From assembly GCF_900107015.1 (NCBI RefSeq), contig NZ_FNOI01000006.1, positions 124,001 to 188,000 of the forward strand: a stretch of DNA of 64,000 bases, written 5' to 3'. Of this stretch, positions 35,085-44,858 are shown one piece after another. How positions within the stretch are numbered: position 1 is the first letter of the stretch; each line of letters opens with the position of its first letter. Position numbers and translations under genes: made by a program. The notes under the pieces were generated by a model that worked only from the letters and a program-made list of their open reading frames with translations, was not told the DNA's origin and searched no databases. Source of the stretch: Litoreibacter albidus (GTDB lineage Bacteria > Pseudomonadota > Alphaproteobacteria > Rhodobacterales > Rhodobacteraceae).

Positions 35085-36419
35085 ATGACCGATCTGTACC
35101 AATCTCAACGCGCCATGAGAAACAAACGCCAAGCTGCCATGCAGCGGGGGGTTATCGCGGTGCTGGATGTTGGCTCCTCCAAAATCGCCTGTCTGGTGTT
35201 GCGCTTTGATGGTCCTGACAGCTTCCGCGACAGCGACGGCATCGGCTCCATGGCGGGGCAGTCGTCTTTCCGCGTCATCGGGGCCGCGACCACACGGTCG
35301 CGCGGGGTGCGCTTTGGTGAAATCGACGCGATGCACGAGACGGAGCGCGCGATCCGCACCGCCGTGCAAGCCGCGCAAAAGATGGCAGGCGTTCGGGTGG
35401 ATCACGTGATTGCCTGTTTCGCGGGCGCGAAACCGCGCTCCTACGGGTTGGCGGGCAGCGTTGATCTGCACGACGGTGCGGTGACGGACAATTGCGTGGC
35501 GCGGGTTCTGTCCTCCTGCGACGTGCCTGACTATGGCGAGAACCGCGAAATTCTGCACGCGCAGCCCGTGAACTTTGCGGTCGACCACCGCTCCGGCCTC
35601 GCGGACCCGCGTGGGCAGGCTGGCAACTCCTTGTCCGTCGACATGCACATGCTCTCCGTGGACCGCGCACCGATTGAGAACCTGCTGTACTGCATCAAGC
35701 GCTGCGATCTGGAACTGGCAGGCATCGCATCCTCCAGCTACGCCGCTGGCATCTCCTCGCTGGTCGAGGACGAGCAGGAACTGGGCGCGGCTTGCATTGA
35801 CCTTGGCGGCGGCTCCACCGGTATCTCTATCTTCATCAAGAAACACATGATCTATGCGGACACCGTGCGCATGGGCGGCGATCACGTCACCTCCGACATC
35901 TCCCAAGGCCTGCAAGTGCCGATGCCAACGGCGGAGCGGATCAAGACATTCTACGGCGGGGTTCAGGCCACGGGCATGGATGACCGCGATATGATCGACC
36001 TCAGCTCCGACACCGGCGATTGGGAACACGACCGCCGCACCGTCAGCCGCGCCGAGGTTATCGGCGTGATGCGCCCCCGCATGGAAGAAATCCTTGAGGA
36101 GGTCCGCGTTCGTCTCGACGCCGCAGGGTTCGAGCATCTGCCAAGCCAGCGCATTGTGCTGACTGGCGGCGCGTCCCAGCTTCCGGGGCTTGATGGTTTG
36201 GCGTCGCGCATTCTTGGCCAGCAGGTGCGCCTTGGCCGCCCGTTGCGTGTGCAAGGCTTGCCGCAGTCCGTCACGGGGCCTGGCTTTGCGTCGGCTGTGG
36301 GGACATGCCTGTTTGCGGCCCACCCGCAGGACGAGTGGTGGGATTTCGACATCCCCGTGGAGGGCTATCCGGCCCGTTCGCTCAAGCGCGCGGTGAAGTG
36401 GTTCAAAGACAACTGGTAG
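35085..36419 (+). CDS. ftsA: FtsA, actin-like membrane anchor of FtsZ
   Basis: A 444-residue actin-fold ATPase that tethers FtsZ to the membrane and recruits later divisome proteins. ATP-site motifs VLDVGSSKIACLV, CIDLGGGSTGISIF and LTGGASQLPGLDGLASRILG are seen in order, and a C-terminal amphipathic helix (ARSLKRAVKWFKDN) gives membrane binding. Start ATG at 35085, 17 bases after ftsQ. Confidence 0.95.
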   Translation: MTDLYQSQRAMRNKRQAAMQRGVIAVLDVGSSKIACLVLRFDGPDSFRDSDGIGSMAGQSSFRVIGAATTRSRGVRFGEIDAMHETERAIRTAVQAAQKMAGVRVDHVIACFAGAKPRSYGLAGSVDLHDGAVTDNCVARVLSSCDVPDYGENREILHAQPVNFAVDHRSGLADPRGQAGNSLSVDMHMLSVDRAPIENLLYCIKRCDLELAGIASSSYAAGISSLVEDEQELGAACIDLGGGSTGISIFIKKHMIYADTVRMGGDHVTSDISQGLQVPMPTAERIKTFYGGVQATGMDDRDMIDLSSDTGDWEHDRRTVSRAEVIGVMRPRMEEILEEVRVRLDAAGFEHLPSQRIVLTGGASQLPGLDGLASRILGQQVRLGRPLRVQGLPQSVTGPGFASAVGTCLFAAHPQDEWWDFDIPVEGYPARSLKRAVKWFKDNW

Positions 36420-36430
36420 GAAGCGGATAG

Positions 36431-36841
36431 ATGGCACATCGCGGAGCAGGTGGCACAGACGGCGGCGCGGGCAGTTTCCTGCTCGGCTTCGTGATGATGT
36501 GCGCGGGCGGCTACATGCTGCTCAACGGGATCATCGTGCGCCCGCAATTCGGCATGGGCATGGTGGCGTTCCGCCTTGGTGGCCTGCCGGTGACCTCCGG
36601 TATGATCTTGGTGCCGTTCATCTTCGGGGTGGGCATGATCTTTTATAACTCCAAGAACTACCTCGGCTGGGGCTTGGCGGCGGCGTCGCTCATCGGGCTG
36701 GTGTTCGGGGTGATTGCCAACATCAACCTGCAACTGGTCCGCATGAGCGCCTTCGATCTGCTGGTCATCCTGATCCTGTTGGTCGGCGGCATCGGGCTGT
36801 TTTTGCGCTCGTTGAAAGAGAAGAAAGCGGCGCAGCGCTAG
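36431..36841 (+). CDS. Conserved-looking membrane protein between ftsA and ftsZ, unknown function
   Basis: A 136-residue protein with a Gly-rich N-terminus, four predicted membrane helices (about 15-35, 55-72, 78-97 and 104-124) and a basic tail (RSLKEKKAAQR). I recognise no family. It starts 11 bases after ftsA, so it is almost certainly co-transcribed with it, and stands directly before the ftsZ promoter region. Its base composition is like that of its neighbours. The place in the operon suggests a link to division or envelope, which is inference only. Confidence 0.75.
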   Translation: MAHRGAGGTDGGAGSFLLGFVMMCAGGYMLLNGIIVRPQFGMGMVAFRLGGLPVTSGMILVPFIFGVGMIFYNSKNYLGWGLAAASLIGLVFGVIANINLQLVRMSAFDLLVILILLVGGIGLFLRSLKEKKAAQR

Positions 36842-37197
36842 GGGTGACAGCCACGGCGCGTTGCGCTACACTTTACCTATTGCCCGCAAGAGGCAAATCA
36901 GGCCGAGCAGTCGTCCCTGAAAACACAAAGCTGATTCCACGGAAATCACCTGTTTGCAGAGTGTTCCCCTTTTGTCTTGTGCTTACATTCATAGTTTACG
37001 CCATATATCCACATTTAAGCGAAATGCTGCCGACACCAGCGTAAATATTTCCATATTTTGTGGCAAAAATGCCTTTTTCGCGTGACGTCAGGCGAGAGTG
37101 TCGATAGGATTTGCCGAAACGAGGCATAAACATAAGGGTCAGAATGGCCCATTCGTGAAAAGTACACACACCTTATTCTAAGCGGGCGGACCCACTC
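36842..37197 (+). promoter_or_regulatory. ftsZ leader and promoter region
   Basis: A 356-base gene-free gap of lower GC than its surroundings, especially at 36960-37075. It must contain an ftsZ promoter. I see one GANTC site (36932-36936), the CcrM methylation target, and AT-rich stretches, but no complete CtrA box (TTAA-N7-TTAA) and no convincing -35/-10 pair. A reading frame at 36844-37044 is unsupported. The ftsZ ribosome-binding site is weak (GGGCGG). Confidence 0.55.
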
Positions 37198-38802
37198 ATG
37201 ACACTTAATCTTCGGATGCCAGAACAAGCAGATCTCAAACCACGCATCACCGTTTTCGGTGTCGGCGGGGCAGGCGGTAACGCCGTAAACAACATGATCG
37301 AGAAAGAGCTTGATGGTGTCGAGTTCGTCGTCGCCAACACAGACGCACAAGCGCTTCAGCAGGGCAAAGCCCCCGCGAAGATCCAGATGGGTGTGAAAGT
37401 CACCGAAGGTCTGGGTGCTGGCGCACGCGCCACAGTCGGTGCCGCCGCCGCTGAAGAAAGCATCGAAGAAATCGTCGACCACCTCGCTGGCGCTCACATG
37501 TGCTTCATCACTGCCGGTATGGGCGGTGGCACAGGGACAGGCGCCGCGCCAATCATCGCCCAAGCTGCCCGCGAGCTTGGCGTTCTGACTGTGGGTGTTG
37601 TCACCAAGCCGTTCCAGTTCGAGGGCGGCAAGCGCATGAAGCAAGCCGAGGAGGGCGTTGAAGCCCTGCAGAAGGTTGTCGACACGCTGATCATCATTCC
37701 GAACCAGAACCTGTTCCGTCTGGCCAACGAGAAAACGACCTTCACCGAAGCGTTCTCCATGGCCGATGACGTTCTGTATCAAGGTGTTAAAGGCGTCACC
37801 GACCTGATGGTGCGCCCTGGCCTGATCAACCTCGACTTCGCCGACGTGCGCGCCGTGATGGACGAGATGGGCAAAGCCATGATGGGCACCGGCGAGGCTG
37901 AAGGCGAAGATCGCGCCGTTCAAGCCGCCGAGAAAGCCATCGCCAACCCGCTGCTGGACGAAATCTCGCTCCGCGGCGCCAAAGGCGTGCTGATCAACAT
38001 CACCGGCGGTCACGACCTGACGTTGTTCGAACTGGACGAAGCCGCAAACCGCATCCGCGAAGAGGTGGACCCAGAGGCGAACATCATCGTCGGCTCCACG
38101 CTGGACACAACAATGGACGGCAAAATGCGCGTGTCCGTGGTTGCAACAGGGATCGAAGCCTCCGAAGAGCTGCTGGCCCATCCGGTCACGCGCCGGTCCT
38201 TGGCAGCCCCGTTGCAGCTTGACCGCTCCGAGCCAGCACCGCAACCGGTGCAAGAGCAGCCAGCCGCCGCAGCCCCTGCGCCAGCGCCCGCTCCTCAGGC
38301 CGCAGCGCCAAGCTACGCTCAGCAGCAAGCCGCGCCGGAGCCATCCTTGTTCGAGGGCATCGACGAGCCAGAAGCGCTGACCGAAGACGGTCTGCCACAG
38401 CCTGTCTACACCCCTGCGCCAGAGCCTACATACCAACCCGCAGCGCAAGCGGAGCCTGCACAGCCGGTGTTCCAATCGCGCCAGCAGGCCGCAGGCACAC
38501 CAACGCCGGAAGCCATGCAGCGCCTGCGCGCCGCAGTTGGCCGTAACCCTGGCCAAGACCAGCAGCAGATGCAGCAGCACCACGAAGAGGTTGTTGAAAC
38601 CCACGCTGAAAAGCCACGGTTCGGCATCAACTCCCTGATCGGCCGCATGACCGGTGCCGCAGAGGACGAAGGCCGTGCACCAGCGCCGCAGCGTCACCAG
38701 CCACAGGTTGCCTCCGCGCCAGCGCCGAAGCCACAAGCCAAGGCCGACCCAGAGCAGGAAAAGATCGAAATCCCTGCGTTCCTGCGTCGTCAGGCCAACT
38801 AA
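37198..38802 (+). CDS. ftsZ: FtsZ, tubulin-like division GTPase
   Basis: A 534-residue protein that polymerises into the division ring. The GTP-binding signature [11 protein letters not shown] has its glycines at 109-111, and the T7 loop region [11 protein letters not shown] is intact. After the core (about residues 10-325) comes a linker of nearly 200 residues rich in Pro, Ala and Gln, as in alphaproteobacteria, ending in the conserved tail [12 protein letters not shown] that binds FtsA and other partners. A strong terminator follows. Confidence 0.97.
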   Translation: MTLNLRMPEQADLKPRITVFGVGGAGGNAVNNMIEKELDGVEFVVANTDAQALQQGKAPAKIQMGVKVTEGLGAGARATVGAAAAEESIEEIVDHLAGAHMCFITAGMGGGTGTGAAPIIAQAARELGVLTVGVVTKPFQFEGGKRMKQAEEGVEALQKVVDTLIIIPNQNLFRLANEKTTFTEAFSMADDVLYQGVKGVTDLMVRPGLINLDFADVRAVMDEMGKAMMGTGEAEGEDRAVQAAEKAIANPLLDEISLRGAKGVLINITGGHDLTLFELDEAANRIREEVDPEANIIVGSTLDTTMDGKMRVSVVATGIEASEELLAHPVTRRSLAAPLQLDRSEPAPQPVQEQPAAAAPAPAPAPQAAAPSYAQQQAAPEPSLFEGIDEPEALTEDGLPQPVYTPAPEPTYQPAAQAEPAQPVFQSRQQAAGTPTPEAMQRLRAAVGRNPGQDQQQMQQHHEEVVETHAEKPRFGINSLIGRMTGAAEDEGRAPAPQRHQPQVASAPAPKPQAKADPEQEKIEIPAFLRRQAN

Positions 38803-38823
38803 ACAAGCGCTGTCTAGCGTCGT

Positions 38824-38859
38824 AACAAGGCCGGGCATTGCCCGGCCTTGTTCGTTTTT
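38824..38859 (+). terminator. Intrinsic terminator of ftsZ
   Basis: A perfect 13-base stem (38824-38836 with 38840-38852) with an ATT loop is followed by CG and five T. This ends the ftsZ transcript and separates it from lpxC. Confidence 0.92.
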
Positions 38860-39046
38860 AGTCAATGAAATCAAAGCACTTGCCGCGTTGCAGCGTAATG
38901 TTACACAGATGTTGCAAACGGTCATAAAGAGTGAGTTGTGACCGCGCGCCCCAGCACATATTTTAAGGTCAATCCAAACGGCCACTCTGGCCCGACTGGG
39001 AAACTGAAACAGCGAAGCCAACAGACGGCTTTATCGGGGGTCTTGC

Positions 39047-39967
39047 GTGCAAGCCACTTTGACACAGACGATCAGCTTTGACGGCGTAGGCCTGCACTCC
39101 GGTGCGCCTGTCCGCATGGACGTCCACCCCGCAGAGCCGGGTTTCGGCGTTTGGTTCAAGCGTACCGACGTGACCGATGCCGACAACATGGTCCGCGCAA
39201 TCTATTCTGCTGTGGGCGCAAAGCCCCTGTGCAGCGAGCTGACAAACGACGCAGGCGTCGGTGTCTCCACCGTGGAGCACATTATGGCAGCACTCGCAGG
39301 CTGCGGCATCCATAACGCATTGGTTGAACTGGACGGTCCAGAGGTTCCGATCATGGATGGGTGTTCCGCCGACTTCGTGCGCGCCATCGTTGAGACCGGT
39401 GCCCGCAAGCAAGCCGCGCGCCTCTACGCGATTGAGGTTCTGTCGCCGGTGATCGTCGAAGAAAACGGCGCAATGGCCATGCTGACCCCTGCGGGTGGGC
39501 TGGAAATTGATTTCCACATCGAATTCCCCGACGCGGCAATCGGGCGCCAGCACATGGCGCTGGATATGCGCAACGGAACTTTTGTGCGTGAACTGTCCGA
39601 CAGCCGCACCTTCTGCCGCAAGGCAGATATCGACATGATGCATGACAACGGCTTGGCCCTTGGCGGCACTTATAACAACGCAGTTGTCGTAGACGGCGAC
39701 GATGTGCTCAGCCCGGGTGGTTTGCGCCACGCGGACGAGGCTGTGCGCCATAAAATGCTGGACGCTGTGGGCGATCTGGCCTTGGCGGGCGCGCCTATCT
39801 TGGGCCGCTACACGGGTGTCAAAGCAGGTCACGCGATGACCAACAAATTGCTGCGCAAGCTGTTTGCGAACCCGTCTTGTTACCGCATGGTGCCATGCTC
39901 TCCGGAGCAAGCAGCGCGGTTGCCAGGGGTTGGCGTGCGCAAAGCTGATCTCGCCCTCGTCGCATAA
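39047..39967 (+). CDS. lpxC: LpxC, UDP-3-O-acyl-GlcNAc deacetylase
   Basis: A 306-residue zinc amidase that performs the committed step of lipid A synthesis in the cytoplasm. The zinc ligands are His78 (in STVEHIMAAL), His235 and Asp239 (in RHKMLDAVGDLAL), at nearly the same places as in E. coli. GVGLHSGAPV near the N-terminus is typical. The start is a GTG at 39047 with GGGGG upstream. It has its own transcription unit after the ftsZ terminator. Confidence 0.95.
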   Translation: MQATLTQTISFDGVGLHSGAPVRMDVHPAEPGFGVWFKRTDVTDADNMVRAIYSAVGAKPLCSELTNDAGVGVSTVEHIMAALAGCGIHNALVELDGPEVPIMDGCSADFVRAIVETGARKQAARLYAIEVLSPVIVEENGAMAMLTPAGGLEIDFHIEFPDAAIGRQHMALDMRNGTFVRELSDSRTFCRKADIDMMHDNGLALGGTYNNAVVVDGDDVLSPGGLRHADEAVRHKMLDAVGDLALAGAPILGRYTGVKAGHAMTNKLLRKLFANPSCYRMVPCSPEQAARLPGVGVRKADLALVA

Positions 39968-40069
39968 TCGGACATAAAGGCGTTTTGCCCTGCAAAGAGA
40001 TGTGCTAGACCAACGCGAAGAGGCCGTGAACCGGACACCGGGGCGGTCAAGCAAAGAGGTTGGCGGTCA

Positions 40070-40945
40070 ATGGTAGGGCGCAGCAGGTTTATCCTAAGAA
40101 CAGTCACAGCGTTCGCGCTGGTTGCCAGTGTGTCCGCTTGCGGAAACCGTGGCGGCGATGGTCTATTCGCGAATTTTTGGGGCTCCAAAGAGGAAGCGCC
40201 ACTCGAGACCTTCGGTCCCGAACAAATCTACAAGCGGGCCGAATTCCAGCTTGCGGAAAATGACGTCGACGAGGCGATCCGCCTGTTTGGCGAAATCGAA
40301 CGCCTCTATCCCTATTCCGAGTGGGCCAAGCGCGCGCTGATCATGCAGGCTTTCTCATATCACGCCGACCGTGATTATGAGAACTCCCGCGCCAGCGCCC
40401 AGCGGTTCCTCGACTTCTATCCCGCCGACGAGGACGCGCCTTACGCGCAGTACCTCTTGGCCATCAGCTATTACGACCAGATCGACCAAGTGGGCCGCGA
40501 CCAAGGTTTGACCTTCCAAGCGCTGCAAGCCCTGCGCACGGTGATCGAGCGGTATCCAGACAGCGAATACGCCAAGTCCTCGGTGCTAAAGTTTGATCTG
40601 GCCTTCGACCACCTTGCGGCGAAGGAAATGGAAATCGGGCGCTACTACCTCAAGCGCGGCCATTATCCGGCAGCAATCAACCGCTTCCGCGTCGTGGTCG
40701 AGGAATTCCAGACAACCACGCACACGGCAGAAGCCTTGCACCGTTTGGTGGAAGCCTACCTGTCGCTGGGTCTCACCGACGAGGCGCAAACCGCTGCGGC
40801 CATTCTGGGCCACAACTTCCAATCCACAGGTTTCTACCAAGACAGCTACAACCTGCTTCAAGGGCGTGGGCTGGAGCCGGAAGCGGCGGGCAAAGGCTGG
40901 TTGCAGGACATCTACCGTCAGGTAATCCGAGGCAAGTGGCTGTAA
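40070..40945 (+). CDS. bamD: BamD, outer-membrane assembly lipoprotein
   Basis: A 291-residue lipoprotein with a signal peptide and lipobox ending at Cys24 (SVSAC). The mature part is built of TPR-like helices (FGPEQIYKRAEFQLAENDVDEAIRLFGEIERLYPYSEWAKRA and later repeats), as in BamD/ComL, the essential partner of BamA in inserting beta-barrel proteins. It follows lpxC by 102 bases, the usual order in alphaproteobacteria, and is followed by recN. Confidence 0.94.
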   Translation: MVGRSRFILRTVTAFALVASVSACGNRGGDGLFANFWGSKEEAPLETFGPEQIYKRAEFQLAENDVDEAIRLFGEIERLYPYSEWAKRALIMQAFSYHADRDYENSRASAQRFLDFYPADEDAPYAQYLLAISYYDQIDQVGRDQGLTFQALQALRTVIERYPDSEYAKSSVLKFDLAFDHLAAKEMEIGRYYLKRGHYPAAINRFRVVVEEFQTTTHTAEALHRLVEAYLSLGLTDEAQTAAAILGHNFQSTGFYQDSYNLLQGRGLEPEAAGKGWLQDIYRQVIRGKWL

Positions 40946-40983
40946 CAGGCGGCGGGGTCAGCCCCGTCCCACGGGTGGTGTAA

Positions 40984-42627
40984 ATGCTGCGCACGCTTGA
41001 TATCCGCGATATGTTGATCATCGACCGGCTGGAGCTTGAGTTCCAACCGGGTCTCAACGTGCTGACCGGTGAAACCGGTGCGGGTAAGTCTATCTTGTTG
41101 GATTCGTTGGGGTTTGTTCTGGGCTGGCGTGGTCGCGCCGAATTGGTGCGCTCCGGCGCTGAAAAGGGCGAAGTCACCGCGCAGTTCGATCTGCCGTCCG
41201 GCCACCGCGCATGGTCTGTGTTGGAAGACGCAGGGTTTGAGCACGACGGCGAATTGATCCTGCGCCGCACCAACTACCCCGACGGGCGCAAACAAGCCTA
41301 CATCAACGACCGCCGCGCATCGGGCGAGTTGCTGCGCATGCTGTCGGAAACCTTGGTGGAGCTTCACGGCCAGCACGACGACCGTGGCATCCTTAACCCA
41401 AAAGCCCACCGCGAGATGCTCGACAGCTTCGCGGGGCTGGATCTGACGAAAATCGGCACGCTCTGGCAGTCCCTTACGGCGGCCAAGCGCGAATTGAAGC
41501 GGGCCGAGAAGGCCTTGGATGAAATCCGCGCGGAGGAAGAATTCCTGCGCCACGCGGTGTCGGAACTGGACGCCCTTGACCCGCAACCCGGTCAAGAGGC
41601 GGAACTGGACGTGAAGCGCCGCCAGATGCAAGCGGGGGAGCGTATTCGAGACGATATCTCCAAGGCGCTGCAAGCCCTTGGCCTGAACGGCGCGGAGGGC
41701 ATGAGCAACGATGCCGCGCGCTGGCTCGATGGTGTGTCGGATCAGGCCGAAGGCCAGTTGGACGCGCCTTTGGCCGCGTTGGAGCGTGTCGCCAACGACC
41801 TTAATGAGGCGCAGCAGGGCGTCGAAGCCGTGTTGGAGCGTTTGCAATTCGACCCGCAGGAGTTGGAGCAGGTCGAGGAGCAGCTGTTCGCTCTGCGCGG
41901 CCTTGCACGCAAGCACGACGTTCTGGCCGATGATCTGGCGACATTTGCCGAAGGTCTGCGCATTCGCCTTGCCGCGCTGGATGGCGGGGAGGTGGAACTG
42001 GCCGATCTGCGCAAGGCCCTCGCCGAAGCCACAGAGCGCTACCAGACGGAGGCCGACCGCATTACCGCCGCCCGCCAAGCGGCGGCCACCAAGCTTGATA
42101 AAGCAATGGGCGCGGAGCTTGCTCCGCTGAAGATGGAACGCGCGGTGTTCAAAACCGACGTCACCCGCGAGGCTCCAAGCGCGGAAGGGCAGGACGATGT
42201 GTCCTTTACCGTCGCCACCAACCCCGGTGCGCCCTCTGGCCCGCTGAACAAAATCGCATCCGGCGGGGAGCTGTCGCGCTTTTTGCTGGCCCTGAAGGTG
42301 TGCCTCTCCGGCACGACCGAGGGCGTGACCATGATCTTCGACGAAATCGACCGTGGCGTCGGCGGGGCGACGGCAGACGCCGTGGGCCGCAGGCTCAAAT
42401 CGCTGGCCGACGGGGCGCAAGTGCTGGTCGTGACCCACTCGCCGCAAGTGGCCGCCTTGGGCGGGCACCACTGGCGCGTGGAAAAGCAGGTCCGCGACGA
42501 GCAGACGTTCTCCACCGTTATCCCGCTGGACGAGGCCGCGCGGATCACCGAGATCGCTCGCATGGTGTCAGGCGACACCATCACCGACGCGGCCAAAGAT
42601 GCGGCGCGCTCCTTGTTGAAAGTCTAG
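40984..42627 (+). CDS. recN: RecN, DNA repair SMC-like ATPase
   Basis: A 547-residue protein of the SMC/RecF class that holds DNA ends together during double-strand break repair. The Walker A motif is GETGAGKS with Lys35; the middle (about 165-390) is coiled coil; the C-terminal half has the ABC signature ASGGELSRF and Walker B TMIFDEIDRGVGG. Length and order are standard. It follows bamD by 38 bases. Confidence 0.94.
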   Translation: MLRTLDIRDMLIIDRLELEFQPGLNVLTGETGAGKSILLDSLGFVLGWRGRAELVRSGAEKGEVTAQFDLPSGHRAWSVLEDAGFEHDGELILRRTNYPDGRKQAYINDRRASGELLRMLSETLVELHGQHDDRGILNPKAHREMLDSFAGLDLTKIGTLWQSLTAAKRELKRAEKALDEIRAEEEFLRHAVSELDALDPQPGQEAELDVKRRQMQAGERIRDDISKALQALGLNGAEGMSNDAARWLDGVSDQAEGQLDAPLAALERVANDLNEAQQGVEAVLERLQFDPQELEQVEEQLFALRGLARKHDVLADDLATFAEGLRIRLAALDGGEVELADLRKALAEATERYQTEADRITAARQAAATKLDKAMGAELAPLKMERAVFKTDVTREAPSAEGQDDVSFTVATNPGAPSGPLNKIASGGELSRFLLALKVCLSGTTEGVTMIFDEIDRGVGGATADAVGRRLKSLADGAQVLVVTHSPQVAALGGHHWRVEKQVRDEQTFSTVIPLDEAARITEIARMVSGDTITDAAKDAARSLLKV

Positions 42628-42690
42628 CCCTAGACCCGTTCAACCCTTTGTCCTAAGACCGTATGAAACATCGCGACGCGCCGGGGACAT

Positions 42691-44397
42691 ATGGCCGAGC
42701 ACCCACGACAGCACGATCCAGAGCGCGGCTTCCTTCGCGCCCAATTTGACGATGGCATCTGCGCCTTGGTCAATGCGCTGCGGATCATGCGCCAGAAAGG
42801 CCCGTCGCAGCTTCAGTTCTGGTTCATCGCCCTGTTGGTCGGTATCGCGGCTGGTTTGGCGGCGCTGGTATTTCGCAAAGGTATCGCCGCGATCCAAGGC
42901 GTGCTCTACGACGCCAAAGATGTGCGTGCGTTGCAGGAATTTGTCACCGATCTGGAATGGTACTGGATCGTTCTGATCCCCATCGCGGGCGGGTTGCTGA
43001 CAGGCTGGATCCTTCACCGCTTTACCGATGACGGGCGCGTGCGCTCCGTCGCTGACGTGATTGAGGGCTCCGCGCTGCACAACGGGCGGGTGGAAAAACG
43101 CGCCGGTCTGGCCTCCGCTGCGGCGTCGATTATCACGCTGGGCACGGGGGGATCGTCTGGGCGGGAGGGGCCGGTGGTGCACCTTGCCGGCGTTATTTCC
43201 AGTTGGGTCTGCGACCTGATCAAGGCCGACGGCATCACAGGGCGCGACTTGCTGGGCTGCGCGGTCGCCGCAGCGGTCTCCGCGTCGTTCAACGCGCCCA
43301 TAGCGGGGGCGCTGTTCGCGTTGGAGGTGGTGCTGCGTCACTTCGCGGTTCACGCTTTTGCGCCCATTGTTATTGCCTCCGTCGCGGGGACGGTGATCAA
43401 CCGTCTGGCCTTTGGCGACGTCACCGAATTCGCGCTGCCCTTGAACACCACGCTTGATTTTTACGTGGAGCTACCAGCCTTCCTGATGCTCGGGCTGCTC
43501 TGCGGTTTGGTCGCCGTGGCGCTGATGCGGGCGATTTTCTGGGCCGACGACGTCGGCAACCACGTCCAAAGCCTCAGCGGCATGCCGCGCTGGTTGCGCC
43601 CCGCTTTTGCGGGGGCCATGCTGGGCGTTATCGCGCTGTGGTTCCCGCATATCATCGGCGTGGGCTACGGCACCACATCCGCCGCCCTAACCGGAGAGCT
43701 GCTTTTGCATGAGGCGATTATCTTCGCGATGATCAAGGTCGCAGCGGTGGCGATTACCATGGCAGGGCGCATGGGGGGCGGGGTGTTCTCCCCGTCGTTG
43801 ATGGTCGGTGCGCTGACCGGATTGGCGTTCGGCGGCATCGCGACAAGCGTGTTCCCCAACGTGTCTGGCTCCGAGACACTTTATGCGCTTGCTGGCATGG
43901 GGGCCGTTGCGGCGGCGGTGCTGGGCGCGCCGATCTCCACCACGCTGATCGTGTTCGAGCTGACGGGTGACTGGCAAACGGGCCTTGCCGTGATGGTCGC
44001 GGTATCGCTGTCCACCGCGCTGGCCAGCCGTTTGGTCGACCGGTCATTCTTCCTGACCCAGCTGGAGCGGCGCGGCGTGCATTTGGCCGCAGGGCCGCAG
44101 GCCTATCTTTTGTCGATGTTCAGGGTGCGCAACGTGATGCGCGACGCGGACCACGAACGCGCCGCCGCAGAGGAGGACATCTGGAAGATGATAGAGCAGG
44201 GGGTCTATATCGACCCGAACGCCACGCTGGAAGACGCCATGCCCCTGTTCGAGCGCAACAACGATCTGTTTATTCCCGTGGCCACCATGGGCAAGGAGGG
44301 CGAGGCGCCCACCATTCTGGGCGCGCTGTTTCAGGTGGATGCCTTGAAGCAGTACAACCGCGCCTTGGCGGCGACGGCGGCAGAAGAACACTCCTGA
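42691..44397 (+). CDS. ClC-type chloride channel/transporter with C-terminal CBS-like region
   Basis: A 568-residue membrane protein. The ClC core has the signature GSSGREGPVVHLAG, with the external gating glutamate at Glu159. At the position of the inner proton-path glutamate of E. coli ClC-ec1 the sequence reads ALEVV, so a glutamate is at 212 but Val is at 213. Proton coupling may therefore follow another route, or the protein may act as a channel. The last 100 residues resemble one CBS module (YIDPNATLEDAMPLFERNNDLFIPV). Role: chloride or anion homeostasis. Confidence 0.9.
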   Translation: MAEHPRQHDPERGFLRAQFDDGICALVNALRIMRQKGPSQLQFWFIALLVGIAAGLAALVFRKGIAAIQGVLYDAKDVRALQEFVTDLEWYWIVLIPIAGGLLTGWILHRFTDDGRVRSVADVIEGSALHNGRVEKRAGLASAAASIITLGTGGSSGREGPVVHLAGVISSWVCDLIKADGITGRDLLGCAVAAAVSASFNAPIAGALFALEVVLRHFAVHAFAPIVIASVAGTVINRLAFGDVTEFALPLNTTLDFYVELPAFLMLGLLCGLVAVALMRAIFWADDVGNHVQSLSGMPRWLRPAFAGAMLGVIALWFPHIIGVGYGTTSAALTGELLLHEAIIFAMIKVAAVAITMAGRMGGGVFSPSLMVGALTGLAFGGIATSVFPNVSGSETLYALAGMGAVAAAVLGAPISTTLIVFELTGDWQTGLAVMVAVSLSTALASRLVDRSFFLTQLERRGVHLAAGPQAYLLSMFRVRNVMRDADHERAAAEEDIWKMIEQGVYIDPNATLEDAMPLFERNNDLFIPVATMGKEGEAPTILGALFQVDALKQYNRALAATAAEEHS

Positions 44398-44434
44398 CCC
44401 GCCGAAGTGGTGCCGATGCCGTGGGGAGGGGGTG

Positions 44435-44776
44435 TTAGACCTCCTCGACGGTCACTTTGCTGGTGTTGAACGCCAGATGCCCCGCGATGGCCGTCATGTC
44501 CTCGTTCGGGGTCTCGTAGGACCACGCCGCGTCCTTGATGGGGCCGCTTTTGGCTTCCAGTGTGTAATAGCTTGCGTCGCCCTTATGCGGGCAATGGGTG
44601 CTGGTGTCGGTCTTGTCGAAAAACGCCATCGCCAGATCCGCACGCGGCACGTAGAGGACGGGGGTCAGATCGCCCTCCGAGAGTTCGATGACGTTATTGC
44701 TCTCGCCCAAGACGGCTCCGGCTGCACGGATGGAATACTTGCCGGATGCGTTCCGCAATTTGATTTGGTTGGCCAT
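44435..44776 (-). CDS. DUF427 domain protein
   Basis: A 113-residue single-domain protein with the DUF427 pattern: ANQIKLRNASGKYSIRAAGAVLGESNNVIEL, VLYVPRADL, then CPHKGDASYYTL and a closing AWSYETPNEDMTAIAGHLAF. These proteins adopt a small beta fold of unknown function. It is convergent with the ClC gene. Confidence 0.85.
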   Translation of the reverse strand: MANQIKLRNASGKYSIRAAGAVLGESNNVIELSEGDLTPVLYVPRADLAMAFFDKTDTSTHCPHKGDASYYTLEAKSGPIKDAAWSYETPNEDMTAIAGHLAFNTSKVTVEEV

Positions 44777-44858
44777 GGTAAAAAGCCCCTTCTTGAACGG
44801 TCATTTTATGCTGAACGCGGAACATTGCATTTTCATGACGCTTTGGGAAGTCGTGACG

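Noticed and set aside
36844-37044. 66-codon frame after the ftsA-linked membrane gene
   Set aside because: No family resemblance, starts directly at the previous stop, and covers the ftsZ promoter region.
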